Origin: an uncultured bacterium
GTDB taxonomy: Bacteria > Bacillota > Clostridia > UBA1381
Assembly: GCA_905215805.1 (NCBI GenBank)
Contig: CAJMRL010000015.1
Span: 1 to 62,164, forward strand
DNA length: 62,164 nucleotides
Reading direction: 5' to 3'
The translations under genes and the position numbers were made by a program. Shown piece after piece: positions 17,142 through 24,916 of this stretch. The notes under the pieces are model-generated. The model was not told the DNA's origin, did no database searches, and saw nothing but the letters and a program-made list of their open reading frames with translations. Each line of letters opens with the position of its first letter. Position 1 is the stretch's first letter.

Positions 17142-18608
17142 TCAGTTCAGTTCAAATTCTACCGCGTTATCATAATCCAATTTAAATGAATGATCAACAA
17201 ATGTTCCTATTGTAGTAAAGCGTTTTTTTAGATTTTCCGCTTTTGCGCTTTCCGGAATAGGCAGTCTTTTGCCGTTTTCATCAATTCCGTCGTAATATAT
17301 GCACGCTGTGTAGGAATTATCTTTATAATTTACCCTTGTATCATTCATCCAATTTAATTTACTCTCGAGTCCTTCGATGTTGTTTCCTTCGTCGTCGAGT
17401 ATTATTGTGGCAGGATTGTATCTTACAAAACCATCCTTATAATAATCTATTTCGACCCTTCCATCGCTTATCCTTATATCTGTAATAACGATCTTTCCGT
17501 AATCGCTTATTTTAAAGGTTATTGGATATTTACCTATTTTCTGAGTAAGCATTTCCGGTTCGTCATATTGAGGAATGTTAATTACCGGAATAAGCTTGAA
17601 CTTCTTAGTGTTGATATCCGCCTTTAAAAATTCAAATGCGTTTAAAGAGCTTCCGTCAATATTCATGCTGTAGCCGCTATTAAGTATATCAAGTGACCTA
17701 CCGCTGTCGTCAAACAGAGCAAAATTATCTATACTCCTTAAAACGGATTCATATTCATCTTTAGTCTCTACAGGCTTTGTGCTCAAAACGATTTGATTGC
17801 CGAATGGCGATATAACGATTTTATCTATATGTACACTGCTTTTTGGAATATCTTTATTAATTTCCTTTACAATACTTTCTTGCTTTATGCTGTTTTTATT
17901 TGCCGTTATAGATATGTACAGCATTTTCGACTTATCCTCATCGCTTATATCAAGATATTCGTTATATAGATAATTGTGGATTGGATCATCTTCAATTAAA
18001 TAATCGGCGTATGAATACATTTCAAACTTAAAGCTTTCGGGGACTTCCATTGATGAGACGTTAAGCTTAAGCACGCCTTTAAATGTACCTTCATCAACAA
18101 GATATCCTTCTTCTTTTTGATTATTTCCGTCTATCAATTTTCCGTTTATCCTGCAGTCGAACCATGGATAATATTCGTCGTTAATTTTTCCGTTATCGGC
18201 GGTAATAGTATAGAATACATGAAGAAAATTATCATCGGTCGCAAGATTGTCAAGCGTTAAGGTATAGCCGTCTTTGCTTGCCGACACCCCTATTTCCTCA
18301 TTATGGGCGCTCAAAGCTTCATAGCTTGTGACCTCATAAGCTTCGCTGCTGTTAAAATATGAGATTACATTTTCTATTACCTCCATTCCTGCGGGAGATG
18401 CAGCTAATGCCGTTGTCACAAACACTGTTGTTAAAGCCGCGGCGATCATGACTGTTTTAAATATTTTCTGTTTCATATACATTCTCCTTTCAGTGAGGTC
18501 GGCATTGAGTATGTCATTAACATTGTCTCGTATTTTCTTGTGATCAACCGCACAATCATCATACGGAAGACCTAATTCTTTACTAAGAAATTCCAGTCTT
18601 TTATTCAT
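17142..18608 (-). CDS. DUF4179 anti-sigma factor-like membrane protein
   Basis: A 488-residue protein with a short cytoplasmic N-terminus, one transmembrane segment at about residues 50-70 ending in TALAASPAG, and a large outside domain of DUF4179 type rich in beta strands. Such proteins act as anti-sigma factors that hold an ECF sigma factor at the membrane. The gene starts within the last 8 nt of the sigma gene, the usual arrangement for a sigma/anti-sigma pair. The signal it senses is unknown. Confidence 0.78.
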   Translation of the reverse strand: MNKRLEFLSKELGLPYDDCAVDHKKIRDNVNDILNADLTERRMYMKQKIFKTVMIAAALTTVFVTTALAASPAGMEVIENVISYFNSSEAYEVTSYEALSAHNEEIGVSASKDGYTLTLDNLATDDNFLHVFYTITADNGKINDEYYPWFDCRINGKLIDGNNQKEEGYLVDEGTFKGVLKLNVSSMEVPESFKFEMYSYADYLIEDDPIHNYLYNEYLDISDEDKSKMLYISITANKNSIKQESIVKEINKDIPKSSVHIDKIVISPFGNQIVLSTKPVETKDEYESVLRSIDNFALFDDSGRSLDILNSGYSMNIDGSSLNAFEFLKADINTKKFKLIPVINIPQYDEPEMLTQKIGKYPITFKISDYGKIVITDIRISDGRVEIDYYKDGFVRYNPATIILDDEGNNIEGLESKLNWMNDTRVNYKDNSYTACIYYDGIDENGKRLPIPESAKAENLKKRFTTIGTFVDHSFKLDYDNAVEFELN

Positions 18609-19149
18609 TTGCCGTCCCTCCTTTTAAAATTATTTCTCTAAGCTTCTTTCTTCCTCTTGAAAGTCTTGTTTTGACTGCTGAAACGCTCATGCCCATTGCC
18701 ATTGATATTTGAGATATTCTTTCTTCATAATAGTAGTAGCGAAAAAATATTTCATTATCCGGTTCTCCCAGAGATGCTATTAGATCGGCCATTGAACGCT
18801 GGCTTTCTTTATGTTCAAAGTTTTCCTCTATAGTGTTTACGCTGGCCGTATTTTCATCGAGCTCGTAATGTATATATGCCTTTCGGAGCTTATTTTTAGC
18901 AATATTCCTTGCTGTCGCTCCTAAATATGTACGGATATTGCCTTTCTGAATGTCTAAATTGCCGGAATGTTTCCATAACGAAACAAATGTGTCGGATACA
19001 GCTTCTTCTATATCCTCTTTAGTCATAGAGCTGCCTATTACGTTGTATACTATAGCGCTTACATATGGAGTATAGATTTCTATTATTTTTTCAAGAGTTC
19101 CGCGCTTTCTCTTTTTTAATCCGTCAATCAGCTTCTTTTCATCCGACAA
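18601..19149 (-). CDS. ECF-type RNA polymerase sigma factor
   Basis: A 182-residue sigma-70 family protein. Region 2 spans roughly residues 20-95 (YTPYVSAIVYNVIG through TYLGATARNIAKNKLRK). Region 4 lies near the C-terminus, with the helix-turn-helix SQISMAMGMSVSAVKTRLSR. Translation appears to start at TTG (19149) behind a G-rich site. It is co-transcribed with the DUF4179 anti-sigma gene, so it probably answers an envelope or extracellular signal. Confidence 0.88.
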   Translation of the reverse strand: MSDEKKLIDGLKKRKRGTLEKIIEIYTPYVSAIVYNVIGSSMTKEDIEEAVSDTFVSLWKHSGNLDIQKGNIRTYLGATARNIAKNKLRKAYIHYELDENTASVNTIEENFEHKESQRSMADLIASLGEPDNEIFFRYYYYEERISQISMAMGMSVSAVKTRLSRGRKKLREIILKGGTANE

Positions 19150-19219
19150 TCCTCAAAACCTCCCTAAAGGGACTATTTCCCAGAAAATTTAAATAACGTT
19201 ATTTATCTCGTACATTATT

Positions 19220-19250
19220 ATATACACCAAAATATCGGAAAAGGTTGCAA
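19220..19250 (-). promoter_or_regulatory. Possible autoregulated ECF promoter
   Basis: On the minus strand a TTGCAACCTTTTCC block lies about 80-100 nt before the sigma gene, with GTGTATATAAT downstream. GCAAC/GGAAC-type -35 elements are common for ECF sigma factors, so autoregulation is possible. A housekeeping reading (TTGCAA with TATAAT) would need a 22-nt spacer. This is inference. Confidence 0.3.
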
Positions 19251-19288
19251 AAATAAAAAAAAGAGAGGATTTACCTCTCAATTTTTTT
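19250..19288. terminator. Bidirectional terminator at the 49-residue gene
   Basis: GAGAGG (19263-19268) pairs with CCTCTC (19274-19279). It has an A run on the left and a T run on the right, so it can end transcription in both directions. Confidence 0.75.
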
Positions 19289-19420
19289 CATTTCTGAAAA
19301 TAATAAGTTTTCAGTCTCACGCGCTCTTTTTATAACTTCTATGTTTGTCATATCATAGTTTTTTGATTCTAAAAATTTATCAAATTGTTTGCGTAATTCT
19401 TCAATTTTCGTACAATTCAT
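19271..19420 (-). CDS. Small protein, possibly Spo0E-like
   Basis: A 49-residue reading frame. It starts ATG at 19420 behind GGAAAGGGGA and ends inside a terminator hairpin, which supports it being a real gene. The sequence is charged and helical, with an opening CTKIEELRKQFDKFL and a second helix with KRARETENLL. The two-helix layout recalls Spo0E-family phosphatases of Spo0A~P, but the signature Ser and Asp are replaced by Ala and Glu. Any phosphatase role is therefore doubtful, and function is unassigned. Confidence 0.6.
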   Translation of the reverse strand: MNCTKIEELRKQFDKFLESKNYDMTNIEVIKRARETENLLFSEMKKIER

Positions 19421-19541
19421 GGGCAATCCCCTTTCCTTATGTAATTTATACCATTATTTTACATCATTTTTCTGCTATTGTCAACAGTTTTAGTGTTTTT
19501 TATTAAATCTTTCGCATACCATGATATGACAAAATGTGACA

Positions 19542-20333
19542 TTACCGGTTAATTTTAAATTTGCGCGTAAATATGATAAAGCATACAACCGATAGAATTA
19601 TACCTATACATGCAACAAGCTGTGAAATTGCGAGCATATTCGGTATTACATATAAAATGAATGAAGAATTTCTCATTCCCTCCAGGAATAATCTTCCCAC
19701 TGAGTACCACAGAATATAGAAGCATATAACCTGTCCGTTAGCTGTTTTTTTGTTTCTGAAGCATACGATAATGATAAATCCGAGCAGATTCCAGAGTGAT
19801 TCATATAAAAACAGCGGATGAACGGGAGGGTTGCCGTTTATAGACATACCCCAAGGCAGGGAGGTTTCTCTTCCGAAAACCTCTGCGTTTACGAAATTAC
19901 CCCATCTGCCGATAAGCTGTCCTATAAGCAGTCCCGGACAGCATACGTCAAATACATTCAATACATTTAAATTCTTTATTTTGCAGTAAATAGCGGTAGA
20001 AATAAAAGCGCCGATAATTCCTCCATAAATGGCAAGACCACCGTTCCAAATTTTAAATACGTCCCAGAATGAGTCGAATTCATCAAGAGAGAACAACACA
20101 TAATACAGACGTGCACCTATAATTCCGGCTATTAATCCGAACATTGCTATGTCATATACGTTATCAGGGTTGACTCCTCTCTTGCGGCAGGTTTTTAAAA
20201 CGAACAGAGCTCCGAGAATAAAGCCCGTAAGTATTATAAGTGCGTACCAATATATTTCCTTGCCTCCGATATGAAAGGCTACCGGATCTATTTCCATGTT
20301 AAGTCCAAGCTTTGGGAATGCTATTGTATTCAT
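19542..20333 (-). CDS. lgt: Prolipoprotein diacylglyceryl transferase
   Basis: A 263-residue membrane enzyme that moves diacylglycerol from phosphatidylglycerol to the lipobox cysteine of lipoproteins. About seven hydrophobic segments are visible, and the family signature GRWGNFVNAEVFGR lies near the middle. GGAGG precedes the ATG. It is 18 nt downstream of tex, so the two are probably one transcript. Confidence 0.95.
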   Translation of the reverse strand: MNTIAFPKLGLNMEIDPVAFHIGGKEIYWYALIILTGFILGALFVLKTCRKRGVNPDNVYDIAMFGLIAGIIGARLYYVLFSLDEFDSFWDVFKIWNGGLAIYGGIIGAFISTAIYCKIKNLNVLNVFDVCCPGLLIGQLIGRWGNFVNAEVFGRETSLPWGMSINGNPPVHPLFLYESLWNLLGFIIIVCFRNKKTANGQVICFYILWYSVGRLFLEGMRNSSFILYVIPNMLAISQLVACIGIILSVVCFIIFTRKFKINR

Positions 20334-20351
20334 TATTATTTCCTCCTATAG

Positions 20352-22517
20352 TTATATATTTTTCATCGAAAGCGATATGCGTTTTTTGGCGGGATCTACT
20401 TCAAGAACCTTTACCTTCACTACGTCTCCGACAGAAAGTACATCGGTGGGGTGCTTTATATACCGGTCGCATATCTGTGATATATGCACAAGACCGTCCT
20501 GATGAACGCCTATATCGACAAACGCGCCGAAATCTATAACGTTTCTTACTGTTCCGGTCAAAATCATATCAGGCTTGAGATCTTCCATAGAAAGAATATC
20601 GCTTCTCAAAACAGGCTGCGGAAGTTCATCACGTGGATCACGTCCTCTTTTCAGCAGGCTGTCGGCAATATCTTTGAGAGTTATTTCTCCTATCCCTAAT
20701 TTATCGGTCAGATCATGCAGATCAAGCTTTTTCATGCGTTCTTTAATATCGGAAATATTTCCGTTTATAACATCATTTTCTGTATAACCCAATTCGTTAA
20801 GGAGTTTTTCAGCGGCTTTATAGCTTTCCGGATGTACAGATGTATTATCAAGCACGTTGTCACCGTCCGCTATTCTCAAAAATCCGGCGCACTGCTCAAA
20901 AGCTTTATTTCCAAGCTTCGGAACCTTGAGCAGCTCGCGCCGCGACTGAAAACGTCCGTGTTCTTCACGGTAAACAGCTATATTCTTTGCTACAGTTTTG
21001 TTTATTCCCGCTATATATGACAGCAGTGACGGAGATGCGGTATTAAGATCAACTCCAACGCTGTTTACACAGCTTTCTACCACTCCTCCCAATGCTTCGC
21101 CAAGACGCTTTTGGTTCATATCATGCTGATATTGTCCGACTCCGATCGATTTGGGATCGATCTTAACCAGCTCCGCAAGCGGATCCTGCACGCGGCGGGC
21201 TATTGAAACTGCGCTCCTTAGCGCAACATCATACTGAGGAAACTCTTCAGATGCAAGCTTTGAAGCGCTGTATACCGATGCACCCGCTTCGTTTGTCATG
21301 ACATAACATACCTTTTGCGGCAATTCTTTAATGAGCTCCGCTATAAATATTTCTGATTCCTTAGACGCCGTTCCGTTTCCTATTGAAATCAGGTCTACAT
21401 GGTTGCGGTCTATCATATCTTTAAGGATCTTTTTTGCCTTATCCTTATCATGGTTTGGCAGTGTACAATAAACGATTCCGGTATCGAGCACCTTTCCCGT
21501 TTCGTCAACAACCGCTGTTTTGCAGCCTGTGCGGTATCCCGGATCAAAGCCGAGAACAATATGGTTTCTTACCGGAGGCTGTAGCAGCAGGCCGGATAAA
21601 TTTTGGCTAAATACCTTTATCGATGCTTCCTGAGCTTCTTCTGTCATAAGGGAGCGTATTTCGTTTTCGACCGATGGAGCTATAAGGCGCTTATATGAAT
21701 CAGCGATAGCAGTGCGGACGTATTCGGAGGTTATGGATTCTTTTTTGGGGATAAGCTCTCTTTCAAGATAATTGAGGATTTTTTGTTCATCCATATCAAA
21801 GCTTACCCGCAGAAAGCCTTCTTTTTCACCCCTGTTTACAGCCAAAAGCCGATGATGTGCGAGCTTCTTTAAAGGCTCGGAAAAATTATAGTACAGTCTG
21901 TAAACACTGTCCTCATCCTTTGCTGCTTTTGTTACGATATTTGCCTCGCGGCGTGTTACCTCTTTTATATGCTTGCGGAAATTGGCATTATCACTTATTT
22001 CTTCGGCTATTATATCCATTGCTCCATTTAAAGCGTCTTGCTCATTTTCCACACCTTTTTCCTTATCTATGTATTTTTGTGCATATTCAGTCATACTCCC
22101 ATTAAATATATCCTGTTTGAGTATCAGCTTTGCAAGCGGCTCGAGTCCGCGTTCACGTGCGATTATTGCGCGGGTGCGGCGCTTTGGGCGATACGGACGA
22201 TATATATCCTCAAGCTCAGATACTGTTTTTGCCTCTGATATGTCATGAATCAATTCGTCGGTGAGCTTTCCCTGTTCATCTATAAGGCGGGTGACTTCTG
22301 ATTTTCTATCCTCAAGAGAGCGCAGCGCCGATAGCCTGTCAGAAAGTGTACGCAGGATCTCGTCGTCCAGTGAACCGGTCCTTTCTTTTCTGTAACGCGC
22401 TATGAATGGAATTGTATTGCCATCATCTATAAGCTCAATGGTATTTTCGATTTGCCATTTCTTAAGAGAAAATTCTTCTGTTAAAATATCAATTATTTTT
22501 TCGTTTAAATTACCCAT
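20352..22517 (-). CDS. tex: Tex-family RNA-binding transcription accessory protein
   Basis: A 721-residue cytoplasmic protein with the Tex order: N-terminal helical region (RYRKERTGSLDDE), YqgF/RNase H-like domain (LGFDPGYRTGCK), helix-hairpin-helix region (LNTASPSLLSYIAGI) and a C-terminal S1 domain (ILTGTVRNVIDFGAFVDIG). Tex proteins bind nucleic acid and affect transcription and stress tolerance. GGAGG precedes the ATG. It leads the tex-lgt unit and diverges from mraZ. Confidence 0.95.
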   Translation of the reverse strand: MGNLNEKIIDILTEEFSLKKWQIENTIELIDDGNTIPFIARYRKERTGSLDDEILRTLSDRLSALRSLEDRKSEVTRLIDEQGKLTDELIHDISEAKTVSELEDIYRPYRPKRRTRAIIARERGLEPLAKLILKQDIFNGSMTEYAQKYIDKEKGVENEQDALNGAMDIIAEEISDNANFRKHIKEVTRREANIVTKAAKDEDSVYRLYYNFSEPLKKLAHHRLLAVNRGEKEGFLRVSFDMDEQKILNYLERELIPKKESITSEYVRTAIADSYKRLIAPSVENEIRSLMTEEAQEASIKVFSQNLSGLLLQPPVRNHIVLGFDPGYRTGCKTAVVDETGKVLDTGIVYCTLPNHDKDKAKKILKDMIDRNHVDLISIGNGTASKESEIFIAELIKELPQKVCYVMTNEAGASVYSASKLASEEFPQYDVALRSAVSIARRVQDPLAELVKIDPKSIGVGQYQHDMNQKRLGEALGGVVESCVNSVGVDLNTASPSLLSYIAGINKTVAKNIAVYREEHGRFQSRRELLKVPKLGNKAFEQCAGFLRIADGDNVLDNTSVHPESYKAAEKLLNELGYTENDVINGNISDIKERMKKLDLHDLTDKLGIGEITLKDIADSLLKRGRDPRDELPQPVLRSDILSMEDLKPDMILTGTVRNVIDFGAFVDIGVHQDGLVHISQICDRYIKHPTDVLSVGDVVKVKVLEVDPAKKRISLSMKNI

Positions 22518-22804
22518 ATTTTAGTGTCCTCCAAATAATTAAGAAAATGTTACAGAAGTTTGTAACAGTTTTGTAATGATAATTTAAGAAAAATGTTCAC
22601 AAATTAATAAATTTGTGATAAAAAATCAGGCAAAATCGTATATTTACAAATAAAAATGTAAAAAAATGTTATTCGGAGCCTGATTTCCCATAAATCCATC
22701 TGAATTATTATACCTCTTTTTTTTGGATTTTACAAGGAATTTTTAGCGATTTTAAAAATAATAAAAAAAATTGAAAAAAATTAAAAAAATTTTTAAAAAA
22801 GATA

Positions 22805-22833
22805 TTGCGTTTTCCTCCGATTTAGAGTAAAAT
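22805..22833 (+). promoter_or_regulatory. Sigma-A-type promoter of the dcw operon
   Basis: TTGCGT (22805-22810) and TAAAAT (22828-22833) with 17-nt spacing. It lies directly upstream of the MraZ-box array. Confidence 0.68.
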
Positions 22834-22880
22834 AGATAAGTAAGGAGTAAAATGGAGCGGTTTGGAGTGATTTTGAATAA
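22824..22880 (+). promoter_or_regulatory. MraZ-box array with 10-bp period
   Basis: GGAG occurs at 22844, 22854 and 22864, exactly 10 bp apart, with weaker copies in the same phase on both sides (AGAG at 22824, GA at 22835 and 22875). In E. coli MraZ binds direct TGGGN repeats separated by 5 nt, which is also a 10-bp period. The position on and just after the promoter of mraZ fits autorepression. The box sequence here (NGGAG) differs slightly from the E. coli form. Confidence 0.72.
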
Positions 22881-22942
22881 AATTGTTACGGCCGCACATA
22901 GAAGATGTCCGTGCAGATATTATAGACGGGGGTGAGTATGCA

Positions 22943-23386
22943 GTGACATTTTTTGTGGATGAATATCCCAGACAAATAGATGAAAGCGGAAGGCTCATCT
23001 TGCCGTCAAAAATCCGAAAAGAAATAGGTTCCACTGTATACATAACACAGTCTCCGTCAGAACGGTGTCTTCATCTCTACACAGAAGAAGGCTGGGAAGA
23101 TATAGCAACAAAGGTAAAGCAGCTGCCAACGGCGACAGATCGCAACGCGGCGGCTTTTGTTCGTGTATTTTTCGGAAAGGCGTCCTCTGTAAAGGTGGAC
23201 AAGCAGGGAAGGATAGCAATTGCATCAAGACTCCTGAAGTATGCGCAGCTGAAAAAAGATGTGGTTTTGGTAGGCGCAAATACACGCTTGGAGCTTTGGG
23301 ACAGTGAAATGTGGGAAGAATACCAGAATGGACTGTCGGACGATATTATGATGGATGGAATACTTAAATACGGACTTAATATATAG
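22943..23386 (+). CDS. mraZ: Transcriptional regulator MraZ
   Basis: A 147-residue protein with two AbrB-like DNA-binding repeats, DESGRLILPSKIR near the N-terminus and DKQGRIAIASRLL in the second half. MraZ binds the promoter of the dcw cluster and usually represses it. I chose GTG at 22943: GGGGTGAG sits at the right distance and the first domain then begins as in other MraZ proteins. The longer frame from 22883 would add 20 unrelated residues. It is first in the operon. Confidence 0.92.
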   Translation: MTFFVDEYPRQIDESGRLILPSKIRKEIGSTVYITQSPSERCLHLYTEEGWEDIATKVKQLPTATDRNAAAFVRVFFGKASSVKVDKQGRIAIASRLLKYAQLKKDVVLVGANTRLELWDSEMWEEYQNGLSDDIMMDGILKYGLNI

Positions 23387-23400
23387 AAAGCGGAACAGGA

Positions 23401-24333
23401 ATGGAATTTAAACATATTTCAGTACTTTTGGAAGAAAGCGTTAAAGCTCTTGATATCAAAGAGGATGGGGTTTATGTTGACGGAACGCTTGGAGGAGGAG
23501 GACATTCGTACAGAATTTTGGCGCAGTGTCCCAAAACTGCTCTTATAGGCATCGACAGAGATCCCGAAGCGATAGAAGCGGCAAAAAAACGTCTGAATGA
23601 ATTTAGCGGCAGAGTTACTTTTGTAAATAGGAATTTCAGTGAGATAAAGGATATATTAAATGAACTTGGAATTGAGTTTATAAACGGTGCGGTATTGGAT
23701 CTGGGCGTAAGCTCATATCAGCTGGACAATGCCGGCAGGGGATTTTCATATATGAATAATGCACCGCTGGATATGAGAATGAACAGAAGTGATGATTTAA
23801 GCGCGTATGACGTTATAAACAGATACAGTTTGGATGAACTTACACGTATCTTTTTTGAATACGGTGAAGAAAAATGGTCAAGAAGAATAGCCGATTTTAT
23901 AGTCCGGGAAAGGGAGAAAAAGCCGATTGAAACAACTTTTGAGCTTGTGGACATAATAAAGGCGGCAATTCCAAAGAAAGCCAGGCTTGACGGAGGACAT
24001 CCTGCAAAAAGAATTTTTCAGGCTGTGCGCATAGAAGTAAACGGAGAACTGAGGATACTTGAGACTGCGATCAAAGATTTTATAGATGTGCTTGCTCCGG
24101 GGGGAAGGCTTGCCGTCATAACATTTCATTCGTTGGAGGACAGGATAGTAAAGCAAACCTTTGCGGCTTTGGCGAAGGGGTGTACATGTCCTAAGGAGTT
24201 TCCGGTATGCGTATGCGGGAAAAAGCCTCAGATAAGGCTTTTGACGAGAAAGCCGATCGAGCCAGGTAAAGAAGAAATAGAAAATAATTCCCGCTCAAAG
24301 AGCGCAAAGCTGCGCGTGGCGGAAAAGCTGTAA
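23401..24333 (+). CDS. rsmH: 16S rRNA (cytosine-N4) methyltransferase RsmH
   Basis: A 310-residue SAM methyltransferase acting on C1402 of 16S rRNA. GTLGGGGHS (SAM site), GIDRDPEA, LDLGVSSYQLD and ITFHSLEDRIVKQ are all present. It begins 14 nt after mraZ, the standard second position of dcw clusters. Confidence 0.97.
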   Translation: MEFKHISVLLEESVKALDIKEDGVYVDGTLGGGGHSYRILAQCPKTALIGIDRDPEAIEAAKKRLNEFSGRVTFVNRNFSEIKDILNELGIEFINGAVLDLGVSSYQLDNAGRGFSYMNNAPLDMRMNRSDDLSAYDVINRYSLDELTRIFFEYGEEKWSRRIADFIVREREKKPIETTFELVDIIKAAIPKKARLDGGHPAKRIFQAVRIEVNGELRILETAIKDFIDVLAPGGRLAVITFHSLEDRIVKQTFAALAKGCTCPKEFPVCVCGKKPQIRLLTRKPIEPGKEEIENNSRSKSAKLRVAEKL

Positions 24334-24345
24334 GGAGAGTAAACT

Positions 24346-24843
24346 GTGGAATATTATGGCAATCTTGCATATAAGGATTATTCACCGCAGAAAACACAAA
24401 GACCAATATCAACACATAAGAATACTAAAACAGTAAAGAGGAATCATAAACAGATGGCAAATAAAATGAGAAATCTTCGCCGTATATGTGCTATACTGGT
24501 ACTGGCTGTGTCAGCCGGATTTATGATTTCCCAATTTGTTGCCGTACACGAGACCAGACAGCAGGTAGAGGATCTTAAGGTTCAGCTTGCAAAAGAGGAG
24601 GCGAATACCTCTCAGAAGGTGTTCGATCTGGAATCAAGCGTGGATTTATCTGAAATTGAGGATGAGGCGTATACAAGGCTTGGGATGCAGCGTCCGGAGA
24701 AATATCAGACAATATACATAAATGTACCGAGAGATGATGTGACGGATGCTACGGCAGGAGATGTAGAGGGCTTTGTAAATTCGGTAAAAGCTTTTTTTGC
24801 CGGAATAGGCGCTCATATTGTGGAAATGTTCAGCATAAAATAG
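24346..24843 (+). CDS. ftsL: FtsL-like cell division protein
   Basis: A 165-residue bitopic protein: a basic N-terminus of about 45 residues, one transmembrane helix (about residues 46-65, ICAILVLAVSAGFMI), then a coiled-coil stretch (ETRQQVEDLKVQLAKEEA) and the MQRPEKYQTIYI segment common in clostridial FtsL. It is thought to join the divisome with DivIC and FtsQ. Translation starts at GTG behind AAGGAGAG. Assignment rests on topology and position, since FtsL sequences diverge strongly. Confidence 0.78.
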   Translation: MEYYGNLAYKDYSPQKTQRPISTHKNTKTVKRNHKQMANKMRNLRRICAILVLAVSAGFMISQFVAVHETRQQVEDLKVQLAKEEANTSQKVFDLESSVDLSEIEDEAYTRLGMQRPEKYQTIYINVPRDDVTDATAGDVEGFVNSVKAFFAGIGAHIVEMFSIK

Positions 24844-24916
24844 TATAGGGCTGCATTCAGAAGAAGCACAGCAGGCTTCTCCGGCGGCATATATCAAAAA
24901 AAGGAATGAATAGTTA

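Larger units (their letters stand above)
22518..22942. other. 425-nt intergenic region between tex and mraZ with inverted repeats
   Basis: No gene is visible. The region is very A/T-rich and holds two compact perfect inverted repeats near tex: TGTTACA-N6-TGTAACA (22548-22567) and TCACAAATT-N4-AATTTGTGA (22597-22618). A longer-range pair (22623-22631 with 22678-22686) may act as a terminator-like stem. The mraZ promoter and boxes occupy 22805-22880. The two short repeats look like dimeric-regulator sites, but no regulator can be named. Confidence 0.6.

Noticed and set aside
22883..22942. Extended N-terminus of MraZ
   Set aside because: The 20 extra residues precede the normal MraZ start, and the GGGGTGAG site fits GTG 22943.
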